Position numbers and translations under genes: made by a program
In this document: positions 9,288 through 17,971 of the stretch, in pieces
Numbering within the stretch: the stretch's first letter is position 1
How the letters are laid out: each line of letters starts with the position of its first letter
NCBI GenBank assembly: GCA_002069765.1
Contig: MWBZ01000010.1
Span: forward strand, 29,696-93,695
DNA length: 64,000 nt
Source of the DNA: a bacterium ADurb.Bin243
GTDB lineage: Bacteria; Muiribacteriota; UBA9980
Direction of reading: 5' to 3'
Notes under the pieces: model-generated
The model's input: the letters and a program-made list of their open reading frames with translations, nothing else
The model's database searches: none
Told to the model about the DNA's origin: nothing

Positions 9288-10413
9288 AAATTAGATCCTT
9301 TTTTCACTTCGCTTGTCACCGATATTTTTCCGTTATGACCTTCGATGATTCTTTTTGAAATGGCGAGGCCGAGTCCAGTGCTTTTTTCGCCGCCAGTAGA
9401 CTGCACGCTCGATTTGTTGAATTCCACGAATATGTTTTCGAGTTCTTCCGCGGGTATTCCCTGGCCCTCGTCTATGATTTCGGTGAGTATTTTTCCTTCA
9501 TGCGGCGAGCTTACTTTCACCGTGATCCTGGTTTCGGGATAAGAATATTTAATAGCGTTTCCTATTAGATTATTTAAAACCTGCTCCAGCTTGTATTTAT
9601 CAAATTTTATTACTTTTAGTTCCGCGGCGTATTCGAGCCCGACGGAAATTTTTTTCTTTTCGGCGATGACCAGGTTCAATTTTATATTATGTTCTAAAAA
9701 CGCTTTATAGTCGTGTTCTTTTATTTTGAGATCGAGGTTTCCGGCCTCGATTTTTGAAAGGTCGAGTATGTCGGAAAGAAGCGTGAGCATGAATTTGCTG
9801 GCGTTGTTGATTTCCATCACGAAGTCCGCGTACTGGCTTTTCGTGTCGCTTAAATCTTCGAGTATGAAGCTCTTGAGTACATATTGACGACGCTTATGGG
9901 GTTTCTAAGATCGTGCGCGGCCATTCCGAGCAGCTTGTTTTTCTGTTCGTTCAATTCTTCGAATTTAATTTTTTGCGTTTCGATTTCGGTTATGTCGTCA
10001 ACTATAACAAGCACCATGGTGGAGCCGTTCCAGTCAATATATTTTGTCGTGTATCTAAGATGCTTGAGTGTTTTAACGCCGTCGATATAAAACTCTCTTA
10101 TAAGTTTTTCTCGGTAGGCCGGTACTTTTTTAGTGAGCGCAGTAATAAGGGATTTTCTGAGGGAGCATACGGTGCAGTACGAAGTGTCGCCGCACTGCTT
10201 GTTTTCGGTGATGGCGTAATAGCAGCCGATGGCGTTTCCGCATCTTTTAATGAGCGTTTCGGCCTCGCTGGCGTTAAAAAGGGCCTTGAACGAATCGTTA
10301 AAGCTGCGCACTTCCATGTTATTGTCAACGATAAAAATGGCGGAGGTGATATTATCTATAAGCGTATTTAAAAATGCCGTAGATTCTTTTAAATTATTTA
10401 ATTCAATATTCAT
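9266..10413 (-). pseudogene. PAS-domain sensor histidine kinase, split by a frameshift
   Basis: Two adjacent minus-strand frames together make one kinase. The upstream part (10413 to 9850) has a PAS sensor domain with a Cys-rich insert (CGDTSYCTVC) and ends soon after the phospho-acceptor box AAHDLRNPI. The downstream part (about 9870 to 9266) resumes with SFILEDLSDTKSQYADF and continues through HisKA and a full HATPase domain (NLIGNAIKYSY, DEGQGIP, GLGLAISKRI). The switch of frame falls near 9870-9875 and corresponds to loss of one base or gain of two; frame 1 then meets TAA at 9852-9850. It is a recent pseudogene or an assembly error. No membrane segment is seen, so the sensor would be cytoplasmic. 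Confidence 0.8.
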
Positions 10414-10474
10414 TATATTGGTCCTGTATATTCAAAATTTAAAATATTATTTTATGGCCGTGTTTCATGCCGGA

Positions 10475-12424
10475 TTATTTCAACTGTCTGTCGTTGTCTT
10501 TTCGTGCCGTAACGCCGGTCCTGTCGAAAAATTCGAGTATGGCCACGGCGTATTTTCGGGAAAGAGCGGTTTTATCCTTGAAATCGATAACGGTGAATGA
10601 AGGCTTTTGAGCGAGGATTTCTTTTATAGCCGCGATATATTTTTCGGACTGCGTAGAGGTTATATAATAATTTTCGAATATTTTGCGTATTATTTTTTCG
10701 CTCTCTAAAAATTTGACCACTTTATTGAAAAGTTCGATCTGGTTTTTAGCGACGCCGGCTTTTGCGTCGTCTAAGGTTTTCGGCGTAAGCGGTTCGGAAT
10801 CGAAAAGTTTGAGGATTTTGCGTTTAATAATTTCGGAGTCTTTATCGAGCGCTCCGGCCGTGTCGGATTTTTCGCGGGTCGCGGGGGTTATGGAACCGTC
10901 GGCGCTTTTAAGCCTGCCGTCGGAAATAAGAGCGTCTATCGCGTATGAATAAAAGGCCGTATCGGCTTCTTTCGGATTAGCGACGCATAATCCGATCAGT
11001 TCTGCCCTTGAAACAGCCGAAACTAAAGAATTTGAATTTAAGTGCGCGGCGAGCGCGTTTAATATTTTGCCGGTAGTTTGGCCGAAGGCTTTTTCGCCGG
11101 TCAGAAACCTTTCTTTTATTACGCGGTATTTATCGTCTCCGGCTTCGGCCGTGACCGTATCGGCTATTTTTGCCTTCAGCGTTTTAAAAGCGGCGCAGGC
11201 GGCCGCTACTTCCATATAGCCGAGACGACTCATATGGTCATTGAAAAGAAGTTTTGGAAAAGCCGGAGCGGGTTCGCCCTTATTTTGGGAGAAAATCGAA
11301 ACGCCGTTAAGAACGGCCTTTTTATTTTTGACGAACTCCGTCGAGCAGTTTAAAATTATTCCGCCGCCGATGGTTTCTTCGTCTGTATGAGTTCTTATTA
11401 TGAAAGGCTTGAATATAAGCGCGAAATCGGGCTCGCTCAAAATTATCTGAGCGAAGCAGTCTTTTCCGGCTTCGAGAACGGCGGTATCGAGGAGCCTGAG
11501 TTTGGCGGCGTAGCAGGCCGAATAGAAATAAAATTTAATTCGAGTCCCGCTTTTAACGGGGTGCCTGAGATTTTTGACCGCCGTAAGCTTTACGGTAAGG
11601 ACTTTATATAATGAAGCTATTTCGGGAGAAACGAGAAAAGAGCCGCGTTTTATTTCGGCGTCGCGCGTCCTGGTTATATTAAGCGCGGCGCGGGAGTTGC
11701 CGCCTATTTCGGAGAGTTTTCTGGAATGCGACTCTATGGCGCGTATTTTACATTCGCCGTCCGGCATTATCGAAACCGTTTGGTCTATTTTCAAACGGCC
11801 TTCTATAATGGTGCCCGTAAGTATCTGGCCGAACCCGGGTTTTTCAAAAACCCTGTCCACGGGATAAAGAACGGTTTTGAGGCTTTCGTCGGCGTTGCCG
11901 GCGGCGGGCCGATTGATGGCGGTAATTTCCTCTTTGATGGCCGCGATTAATTTTTCGGCTCCGGTTTTTGTGTTCGACGAGAATTCTATTATTTTCGAAT
12001 TTTCGAATTTTGTGCCTTTTAAAAAGTCTTCGATTTCCATCTTGCGGTATTCTATATCGTAGCCGGCGGCGAGGTCGGCTTTATTTAAGACTACGACGAT
12101 CTTTGAAACGCCGCAGTGGGTAAGGATATCGAAATGCTCGACGGTTTGCGGCATGATTCCTTCGTTTGTGGCGATAACGAGCAGGGCGAGGCGGGCGCCG
12201 AAAATTCCGGCGAGCATATTGTGGACGAAATCTTCGTGGCCGGGAACGTCGATTATAGACACCGGTCCCACGCCTTCGATCTGTATGTGGGCGAACCCTA
12301 TATCGATAGTGATTTCGCGCTCTATCTCCTCGCGGTAGCGCGCCGTGGTTATGCCCGTGAGGGCTTTTATAACGCTCGATTTCCCGTGATCGACATGGCC
12401 TGCCATGCCTATAACGAATCCCAC
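10475..12424 (-). CDS. selB: Selenocysteine-specific elongation factor SelB
   Basis: GTPase that delivers selenocysteinyl-tRNA to UGA codons marked by a SECIS hairpin. EF-Tu-like motifs are clear: GMAGHVDHGKSSV (G1), DVPGHEDFVHNM (G3) and VVLNKADL (G4), followed by beta-barrel domains and a long C-terminal region ending in winged helices (about 430-649) that in this family bind SECIS RNA. The GTG at 12424 is preferred because GGGGTGG lies 5 bp upstream; a GTG at 12433 has no ribosome site. selA, selD and tRNA-Sec are not in the window. It lies 19 bp behind the membrane-protein gene and probably shares its transcript. Confidence 0.9.
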   Translation of the reverse strand: MGFVIGMAGHVDHGKSSVIKALTGITTARYREEIEREITIDIGFAHIQIEGVGPVSIIDVPGHEDFVHNMLAGIFGARLALLVIATNEGIMPQTVEHFDILTHCGVSKIVVVLNKADLAAGYDIEYRKMEIEDFLKGTKFENSKIIEFSSNTKTGAEKLIAAIKEEITAINRPAAGNADESLKTVLYPVDRVFEKPGFGQILTGTIIEGRLKIDQTVSIMPDGECKIRAIESHSRKLSEIGGNSRAALNITRTRDAEIKRGSFLVSPEIASLYKVLTVKLTAVKNLRHPVKSGTRIKFYFYSACYAAKLRLLDTAVLEAGKDCFAQIILSEPDFALIFKPFIIRTHTDEETIGGGIILNCSTEFVKNKKAVLNGVSIFSQNKGEPAPAFPKLLFNDHMSRLGYMEVAAACAAFKTLKAKIADTVTAEAGDDKYRVIKERFLTGEKAFGQTTGKILNALAAHLNSNSLVSAVSRAELIGLCVANPKEADTAFYSYAIDALISDGRLKSADGSITPATREKSDTAGALDKDSEIIKRKILKLFDSEPLTPKTLDDAKAGVAKNQIELFNKVVKFLESEKIIRKIFENYYITSTQSEKYIAAIKEILAQKPSFTVIDFKDKTALSRKYAVAILEFFDRTGVTARKDNDRQLK

Positions 12425-12443
12425 TTCAACCACCCCGCGGTTA

Positions 12444-13100
12444 TTATTTCCACATTAAAGCCAGTCCGCCGACGGTCTTGAAAACGCCCTGGTAAAGGTA
12501 GTACGCGCCGATCACGACAGCGCAAACGCGGCCGATATTCACCGCGGTCTTTCCGCGGCAGGCGGCGCCGAGGAAGGGAACGATTATGAAATAAATCGAA
12601 GAGCCCGTGAAAAAGGCCACGTAAAAAAACAACGCGCTCATAAGGCCGTGCCTGTTGGCCGCTTCGAAAACGGCTATTAGAATGGGCGGGCATATATTGA
12701 AGGCGGTTAAAAATCCGAGGCCCAGAGCTGTTTTAGAAAAGTATCCGTTCAAAATTGAAGGCGCGTCGCCGGCATCGGCTCCGCAGCCGCAGGAGCCATT
12801 TTTAGATTTTATAAGGGCGTGATGCAATAAAAATGCGGCCAGGACGAAAAAAGAAATGCCGCTTATGACGTTTTTGGTCACGGCGTTTTTAAATATTGCC
12901 TTGCTGATATACCAGGCGAAAGTGCCGACCGCCATATAGCCTGCAAAGCGGCCAAGCAAAAAATTGGCGCTTACTTTAAGCGACTCTAAAAAACCGTTTC
13001 CGCCGCTCAATACATAGGGCACTACAAGCGGCGTGCACGTGAACAGGCATACGGGGCTCAGGCTGAGGCCGAGCATAAAAGCTTTGACGAACGAATCCAT
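12444..13100 (-). CDS. Six-helix membrane protein of the DsbD/CcdA-TauE/UreH type
   Basis: A 218-residue protein with about six membrane helices. The first helix carries a Cys pair (SPVCLFTCTPLVVPYV) and the second half resumes with GFLTAFNICPPIL, the duplicated-hairpin pattern of DsbD/CcdA and of the related TauE/SafE-UreH families. A hydrophilic cytoplasmic or periplasmic loop holds SCGCGAD, a possible metal or redox site. A role in thiol-electron transfer or small-anion export is inferred; the families cannot be separated by eye. It sits directly upstream of selB, which may hint at selenium or sulfur chemistry. A strong promoter lies so close to the ATG that the mRNA may be leaderless. Confidence 0.65.
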   Translation of the reverse strand: MDSFVKAFMLGLSLSPVCLFTCTPLVVPYVLSGGNGFLESLKVSANFLLGRFAGYMAVGTFAWYISKAIFKNAVTKNVISGISFFVLAAFLLHHALIKSKNGSCGCGADAGDAPSILNGYFSKTALGLGFLTAFNICPPILIAVFEAANRHGLMSALFFYVAFFTGSSIYFIIVPFLGAACRGKTAVNIGRVCAVVIGAYYLYQGVFKTVGGLALMWK

Positions 13101-13106
13101 GACTTG

Positions 13107-13135
13107 ATTATACCCCTAAAATTGTCAGGAATCAA
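13107..13135 (-). promoter_or_regulatory. Promoter abutting a start codon (possible leaderless transcript)
   Basis: Read on the minus strand: TTGATT (13135-13130), 17 bp, TATAAT (13112-13107), then 6 bp to the ATG at 13100. Transcription would begin at or next to the A of the ATG, and no Shine-Dalgarno is present. Confidence 0.6.
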
Positions 13136-13216
13136 GAATTTTAATAAAATTTGTAAATTATTATAGAGTTTCAGGTTTAACCGGCTTTTGCATAACCCGA
13201 AAAAGCGATTAAATCT

Positions 13217-14521
13217 TTAAAACCGGCAATATGCTATAAAAACGTCGTTGACGTTTAAGCCGGTGGCGCCGGTTTTGATAAGGCCGCCGGTTTTTTCGAA
13301 AAAGCCGTAACTGTAGGCAGATTCAAGATGGCGGGTTATGGTTTCGGTTTCAGCGTTTTCAAGATCGCGCTCGTCGAATATGGCCCCGGCGGCGTCGGTA
13401 AAAGCTTCGATTCCGTCGGTCGCGGCCGCCGCGATCGTGATTTTTTTTAGGCTCAATCCGCGTTCTTTTAAGCGCTTCATCGCGCCGAGCGCGAAGTGCT
13501 GGCAACGGCCGCCCCGCCCGCAAGCCTGGCCTGCCGAAACCGGTATCTCTCCGCCGGCCACGAATATAAAATCTTCGTGATATTCCACGGCTATTTTTTC
13601 TATGGAGTCCATAAAATAATCAAGGCCGCGGCCTTTTTCGCCGGTGAGAAAAAATCCGGCGGCGAAGGCGCGCGCGTTGAATTTTTCTGAAAGGCGCCCG
13701 GCGAGATTTTTTATGAATGCGGCGCTGTCGGCGACGACTTTATAAATAATATTTTTAGAATTGAGATTGATAGAGCATTTTACGCAATCCGCCGGGGAAT
13801 TTTGCAGATGATAAACTACGCCAGCCGGAGCGTCTATATTATATTTTTTTAATATGCCGAGCGCCGCGGTTTTGTCTATAACGCACGGCCATGTGGGGCC
13901 GGAAGCTATGTCGGCCGGGTCGGATCCGGCGGTGTCGCTGACCGCAAGAGTTATAAGCGAAGATTTTATATATTTAAGAAGCCGGCCGCCTTTTACCGCT
14001 GAAAGCGCTTTTCTGACGATATTTATTTCGGCGATGGGCATTTTAGATTTAATCAGCGATTCGTTCAAAGCGAGCAAATCGTTAAACTCCACGCCCGGCG
14101 CCGGTATTTCAAAAAAAGAAGAGCCGCCTCCGGAGACTAGGCAAATTAGAAGGCCGTTTTCGGGAACCGCTTTGACGAATTCGAGCAGCCGGGCCGAAGC
14201 GGCGAGAGTGTTTTCGTCGGGCAGAGGATGCGAGGATTTTAAAATAGATATTTTGCCGCCGATACTGGAACTTTCGTAAGACAAAAGAATTCCGGCCTTT
14301 ATTTTTTCGCCGAGTTTTTTAAAGGCTCCAGAAGCCATTTCTGCGGCGCATTTTCCGAACCCGCAGATAAAGACCTGTTTTTCTTTTATCGAAATCTGGA
14401 ATTCGCCGCACTTTAATATCTCGCCGCAGCCGTCGTAATCGAGAAAAGATCCGACGGCGGATGACGCGCCGCACTCGCCGATAGTTTTTTTGATTGCCGC
14501 CAATATGTCTTTTTTTATCAT
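13217..14521 (-). CDS. Glycerate 2-kinase (MOFRL/GckA-TtuD type)
   Basis: A 434-residue member of the glycerate kinase II family, which phosphorylates D-glycerate to 2-phosphoglycerate using ATP. Family segments visible are CGFGKCAAEMASG near the N-terminus, SSHPLPDENTLAASARLL, CLVSGGGSSFFEIP, and in the C-terminal MOFRL half GRGGRCQHFALGA, AAATDGIEAFTDAAGA and INVNDVF-like LNVNDVFIAY. Length fits the family. Its start lies one base after the hemC stop, so both are on one transcript. There is no neighbouring serine-cycle or tartrate gene to refine the pathway. Confidence 0.88.
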   Translation of the reverse strand: MIKKDILAAIKKTIGECGASSAVGSFLDYDGCGEILKCGEFQISIKEKQVFICGFGKCAAEMASGAFKKLGEKIKAGILLSYESSSIGGKISILKSSHPLPDENTLAASARLLEFVKAVPENGLLICLVSGGGSSFFEIPAPGVEFNDLLALNESLIKSKMPIAEINIVRKALSAVKGGRLLKYIKSSLITLAVSDTAGSDPADIASGPTWPCVIDKTAALGILKKYNIDAPAGVVYHLQNSPADCVKCSINLNSKNIIYKVVADSAAFIKNLAGRLSEKFNARAFAAGFFLTGEKGRGLDYFMDSIEKIAVEYHEDFIFVAGGEIPVSAGQACGRGGRCQHFALGAMKRLKERGLSLKKITIAAAATDGIEAFTDAAGAIFDERDLENAETETITRHLESAYSYGFFEKTGGLIKTGATGLNVNDVFIAYCRF

Positions 14522-14522
14522 A

Positions 14523-15455
14523 TTATTGTTTTGCCGGAAGTTTTCTCAAGGAGTCGAGTATTTCTTTTCCGCCCTGGTCGAGAAGATCGTTGGCCAGCTC
14601 GAAGCCGGCTATGACGTTTTTGATGCCGACGCGCGTCGAATTGATGATCCGCTTTCCGTCGGGCGTTATGATCGATGCGCTTAGATGAAAGCGGCCGTCG
14701 GAAAGCGTGTGGCAGTATATGCCGACCGGCGCGTGGCATCCGGCGTTAAGACGGGCCAGAACGGTACGCTCGGCCTCTATTTCCAGGAACGTTTTTTTGT
14801 CGTTCAAGCAATCCACCAGAGAGGAGATTAATTTATCGCCCTTTCTGGATTCCACCGCCAGCGCGCCCTGGCCGCAGGCGGGGACCATCAGGCGGTCGTC
14901 TAACAGCTGCGAGCAAAGCTCGGTCTTCTGCATTCTTTCGAGCGACGCGAAAGCGAGGATTATGGCGTCGAACGCTCCGGATGCGAGTTTTTCCAGGCGC
15001 GTATTCACGTTGCCCCTGAGCTGTATTATATCCAGATCGGGCCGGATATTTAAAAGCTGCGCCTTGCGCCTGGAACTGGATGTGCCTATCTTCGAACCTT
15101 TCGCGAGCTCTACGAGCCTTTTTTTCTCTCTGGAAATTAGCGCGTCAAAAGGATTTTCGCGTTTCAGCACGGCGCTTATATAAAGTTCGCGCGGAAGCGC
15201 CGCGGGAAGGTCTTTAACGTTATGCACGGCGAGGTCGGCGCGCTTTTCTATTATGGCTTTTTCTATGTCTTTTACGAAAAGGCCTTTGCCGCCGAAATCG
15301 GCCAGGGGGGAATCGAGGATCTTATCGCCTTCGGTGACTATTTCCAGAAGTTCGTAATCGTTTTCGGGATGGGCTTTTGAAAGAAGGCCTTTGACGTGGC
15401 CGGCCTGTATCAACGCGAGAGGGCTTCTTCTGGTGGCTATAACTATTTTAGGCAT
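14523..15455 (-). CDS. hemC: Hydroxymethylbilane synthase (porphobilinogen deaminase)
   Basis: Joins four porphobilinogens into hydroxymethylbilane in tetrapyrrole synthesis. The N-terminal IATRRSPLALIQAGHV, the catalytic loop GGKGLFVKDIEKAI, HNVKDLPAALP and GTSSSRRKAQL are all family landmarks, and NAGCHAPVGIY holds the cysteine that carries the dipyrromethane cofactor. The 310-residue length is normal. GGAG lies 8 bp before the ATG. No other heme or corrin genes are nearby. Confidence 0.94.
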   Translation of the reverse strand: MPKIVIATRRSPLALIQAGHVKGLLSKAHPENDYELLEIVTEGDKILDSPLADFGGKGLFVKDIEKAIIEKRADLAVHNVKDLPAALPRELYISAVLKRENPFDALISREKKRLVELAKGSKIGTSSSRRKAQLLNIRPDLDIIQLRGNVNTRLEKLASGAFDAIILAFASLERMQKTELCSQLLDDRLMVPACGQGALAVESRKGDKLISSLVDCLNDKKTFLEIEAERTVLARLNAGCHAPVGIYCHTLSDGRFHLSASIITPDGKRIINSTRVGIKNVIAGFELANDLLDQGGKEILDSLRKLPAKQ

Positions 15456-15531
15456 TATTTTCTCCGATTATTTCGATAATATAATTATTTCGCTTATTGA
15501 CGGCCGGGCGCGCGGCTTGGCCGTATGGTTT

Positions 15532-16776
15532 TTATTTTATGGTTCTGGAATCGGCGCCGGCCGGTTTCTGATATATTTTAAGGTCGAAACTCGGCGCGAT
15601 TGCGAGCAGATGTTCCGTTATTTCGGCCTGGATGGCTTCGTAAAATTCCCATTCGGTGCGCCGGCAGAATGCGTATATTTCTACGGGCAGCCCGTGTTCG
15701 CATGGCTGAAGGAGGCGCGCCATTATATGCATCTTATCGTTTACTGCCGGGTGTTTTTTAAGAAAACCGGTTATATACGCCCTGAAAACGGCCACGTTGG
15801 TGAGCTCGCACGCGCCGCCCTCCGGGGGATTTTCTGGTTTGCTTTCTTTTTCTTCGACTGAATGCCTGCGTTCGTCGATAGCCTTAAAACCGGTTTCCAG
15901 CCTTTCGGCCAGAAAAGCCGAACGCCTGTATTCCTGGAGCGTTTCGGCCGGGCAGAATTTTATGCTCGATACGTCGATATAGACTGAACGCTTGATGCGC
16001 CTTCCGCCCGCGGCGTACATGCCGCGCCAGTTTTTAAAAGGCTCGGATATGAGGTTGTAAACGGGTATCATGATTATGGTCTTATCCCAGTTTTGCACTT
16101 TAACGGTGTTCAGGGTTATTTCGATCACTTCGCCGTCCGCGCCGTATTTGGACATTTCTATCCAGTCGCCTATGTGCAGCATTTTATTGACCGAAAGCTG
16201 TATTCCGGCGCTAAGGCCCATTATGGTGTCTTTGAATATCACCATTAAAACGGCCGTCATGGCTCCTATGCCGCTTAAAAGCGTCCAGGGAGACTTTTCT
16301 ACGATAACCCCTACCGATATTATCAGGCAGACTATGACGCAGAATATCTTTAAAACCTGAAGGTAGCTGGTGATAGGTTTTTCTTTGGCCACCTCGTATG
16401 TTTTATAAATGCACTCGACCGAGTCGATGAGCCTGTCTATGGTTATATAGCCGATGAGCGTTAAATAAATCATCGCGAATTTATTTAAAAATTCGCGCCA
16501 GAAAGGAAAATAACCTGTAAAAGCCATTATGACCAGCGCCGGGGCTATATGTGATATTTCTCCGAAAACCTTGTTTTCATACAGCATATCGTCCCAGAGG
16601 TTCCGGCTTTTTTTGACTATTTTATATACCGCCCTGGATATGATTTTTTTAGCGGCGGCGTTTGCGAGCCAGCATAAAAAAAACATCGCTATGAGCATTA
16701 TGAAAACGCTCAGATAGGATGATATCCCCGATTCGAGGCCGTAGTAAGTGAAAAAATCCATTATTGATTTGTGCAT
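15532..16776 (-). CDS. MscS-family mechanosensitive ion channel
   Basis: A 414-residue inner-membrane protein with about five helices in the first 190 residues, including the pore-lining helix GIGAMTAVLMVIFKDTIMGL, then the MscS beta domain (HIGDWIEMSKYGADGEVIEI) and a C-terminal cytoplasmic domain. The layout with extra N-terminal helices resembles YbdG/MscM-type channels rather than small MscS. It would release solutes on hypo-osmotic shock. A charged insert (EERRHSVEEKESKPENPP, about residues 300-325) interrupts the C-terminal domain. GGAG precedes the ATG by 5 bp and a consensus promoter is upstream. Confidence 0.87.
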   Translation of the reverse strand: MHKSIMDFFTYYGLESGISSYLSVFIMLIAMFFLCWLANAAAKKIISRAVYKIVKKSRNLWDDMLYENKVFGEISHIAPALVIMAFTGYFPFWREFLNKFAMIYLTLIGYITIDRLIDSVECIYKTYEVAKEKPITSYLQVLKIFCVIVCLIISVGVIVEKSPWTLLSGIGAMTAVLMVIFKDTIMGLSAGIQLSVNKMLHIGDWIEMSKYGADGEVIEITLNTVKVQNWDKTIIMIPVYNLISEPFKNWRGMYAAGGRRIKRSVYIDVSSIKFCPAETLQEYRRSAFLAERLETGFKAIDERRHSVEEKESKPENPPEGGACELTNVAVFRAYITGFLKKHPAVNDKMHIMARLLQPCEHGLPVEIYAFCRRTEWEFYEAIQAEITEHLLAIAPSFDLKIYQKPAGADSRTIK

Positions 16777-16810
16777 CGGCTCTCCGCTTTTTATCTATTT
16801 GGCTGGACTT

Positions 16811-16839
16811 ATTATAACAAAATAGCGCATAAGGTTCAA
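16811..16839 (-). promoter_or_regulatory. Sigma-70 promoter for the MscS-type channel gene
   Basis: On the minus strand TTGAAC (16839-16834), 17 bp, TATAAT (16816-16811), about 35 bp before the start codon. Confidence 0.6.
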
Positions 16840-16878
16840 TAAAAATTTGAGGCAGGCTTTTAAATTATCCTCGAGGGT

Positions 16879-16907
16879 TTGACAATATTTTAAAATAATT
16901 GTAAAAT
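16879..16907 (+). promoter_or_regulatory. Sigma-70 promoter for the DUF2141-like gene
   Basis: TTGACA (16879-16884), 17 bp, TAAAAT (16902-16907), about 40 bp before the ATG. Confidence 0.7.
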
Positions 16908-16946
16908 AACGGGAGTAAAAATTAAATTTGTAATGAAGGAATTTTT

Positions 16947-17417
16947 ATGAAAACCCCAATTTTAAAGAGTTTTGCGTTTTTTATTCCGTTTATGGCGGCG
17001 CTGGTTTTATTTTTTGCGGCCGCAGGCGAATCTTTCGCCGGCAGCCTGTTCATGGTCAGCGGCTTTATCAGGGGCCTTACCGGCGAGCATAAAGCTTACG
17101 TCTATATTTATTCGAATGAAAGCGATTATAAAAACGGCATAGCCGCCAAAAGTTTCATAGTCTTTCCGGAAAACGTCAAGGAATCGAAGGCGCAGTACAG
17201 GTTTTTGATGCCTTCCGGCGAATACCTGATACATGTTTTCGAGGACAAAAACGGCGATAAAAAGCTTAACCGCGGCGGGTATTTCAATTCCCCGTCGGAG
17301 CCTTACGGCTATTATAAAAGATACCGCCCATTTTTAAACTCGCCGTCGTTCGAAAAGCTTAAGTTTAAGCTTACCAAAGAAATTAAAAACGCCAATATCA
17401 ACCTCATTAAAAACTAA
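16947..17417 (+). CDS. Secreted DUF2141-like protein
   Basis: A 156-residue protein with a signal peptide or N-terminal anchor (cleavage near ESFAGS). The C-terminal half carries the DUF2141 pattern: HVFEDKNGDKKLNRGGYF, an Asp/Asn-rich calcium-like loop, followed by EPYGYYKRYRPF and SFEKLKFKL. DUF2141 domains are small extracytoplasmic beta-sandwich proteins of unknown role. AAGGA lies upstream of the ATG and the gene has its own consensus promoter, so it is probably monocistronic. Confidence 0.7.
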   Translation: MKTPILKSFAFFIPFMAALVLFFAAAGESFAGSLFMVSGFIRGLTGEHKAYVYIYSNESDYKNGIAAKSFIVFPENVKESKAQYRFLMPSGEYLIHVFEDKNGDKKLNRGGYFNSPSEPYGYYKRYRPFLNSPSFEKLKFKLTKEIKNANINLIKN

Positions 17418-17488
17418 CGAATAAGGCTTACGGCAGCGTAATTTCACGGCCCGAAAAACGTGTATTATTAATTAATATCTTTTTTCTC

Positions 17489-17517
17489 TTGACATACAAA
17501 GCGATATGTGATAAAAT
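17489..17517 (+). promoter_or_regulatory. Strong sigma-70 promoter of the tRNA cluster
   Basis: TTGACA (17489-17494), 17 bp, TAAAAT (17512-17517), 21 bp before the first tRNA. It is the closest match to consensus seen in the window, as expected for stable RNA. Confidence 0.75.
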
Positions 17518-17538
17518 ACATTTACTGTTAAACCAGTT

Positions 17539-17623
17539 GCCTGGGTGGTGGAACTGGTAGACACAGCGGACTTAAAATCCGTTGGGGTTTGGCCCCGTGC
17601 CGGTTCAATTCCGGCCCTAGGCA
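17539..17623 (+). tRNA. tRNA-Leu (anticodon TAA)
   Basis: 85-nt class II tRNA with a long variable arm. The acceptor stem GCCTGGG pairs with CCTAGGC (one G-U), and the anticodon loop contains TTAA in GACTTAAAATCC, giving anticodon TAA. The T arm is CCGGTTCAATTCCGG. CCA is not encoded. Confidence 0.93.
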
Positions 17624-17632
17624 TTTTTACGA

Positions 17633-17705
<73 letters not shown>

Positions 17706-17759
17706 CCTATATTAAAAGCTCGGCAAAACTTACGTTAACCGAGCTTTTACCAAATATGT

Positions 17760-17833
17760 GGCGAAGTAGCTCAGGTGGTTAGAGCACACGGTTCATAACC
17801 GTGTTGTCGTGGGTTCGAGTCCCTCCTTCGCTA
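17760..17833 (+). tRNA. tRNA-Met (anticodon CAT), probably elongator
   Basis: 74-nt tRNA with acceptor GGCGAAG/CTTCGCT, D arm GCTCAGGTGGTTAGAGC, anticodon stem-loop CACGGTTCATAACCGTG and a normal T arm. Elongator Met fits best from the GTAGCTCAG...AGAGCAC features, but a CAT tRNA could also be the lysidine-modified Ile tRNA. Confidence 0.88.
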
Positions 17834-17845
17834 CTCTACATGAAT

Positions 17846-17886
17846 AAAAACGCTCATATCTAAAGATACGGGCGTTTTTATTTTTT
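17846..17886 (+). terminator. Rho-independent terminator of the tRNA cluster
   Basis: Stem AAAAACGCTCATATC (17846-17860), loop TAAA, complementary arm 17865-17879 with one wobble and one mismatch, followed by a T-rich run. Confidence 0.75.
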
Positions 17887-17904
17887 GCTCTTTAATTTTT
17901 TGAT

Positions 17905-17933
17905 TTGCATTATATATCAAAAACTGTTAAAAT
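17905..17933 (+). promoter_or_regulatory. Candidate promoter for the rhomboid gene
   Basis: TTGCAT (17905-17910), 17 bp, TAAAAT (17928-17933), about 39 bp before the ATG. Confidence 0.5.
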
Positions 17934-17971
17934 GAGCGTAAATTTTTATAAAAAATAGCAGGGTTTTTATT

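Noticed and set aside
12153..12338. Short plus-strand frames within selB
   Set aside because: They overlap the highly conserved GTPase domain of selB on the other strand.
15391..15861. Plus-strand frame of 156 residues across hemC and mscS
   Set aside because: It covers conserved coding sequence of both minus-strand genes and shows no family features.
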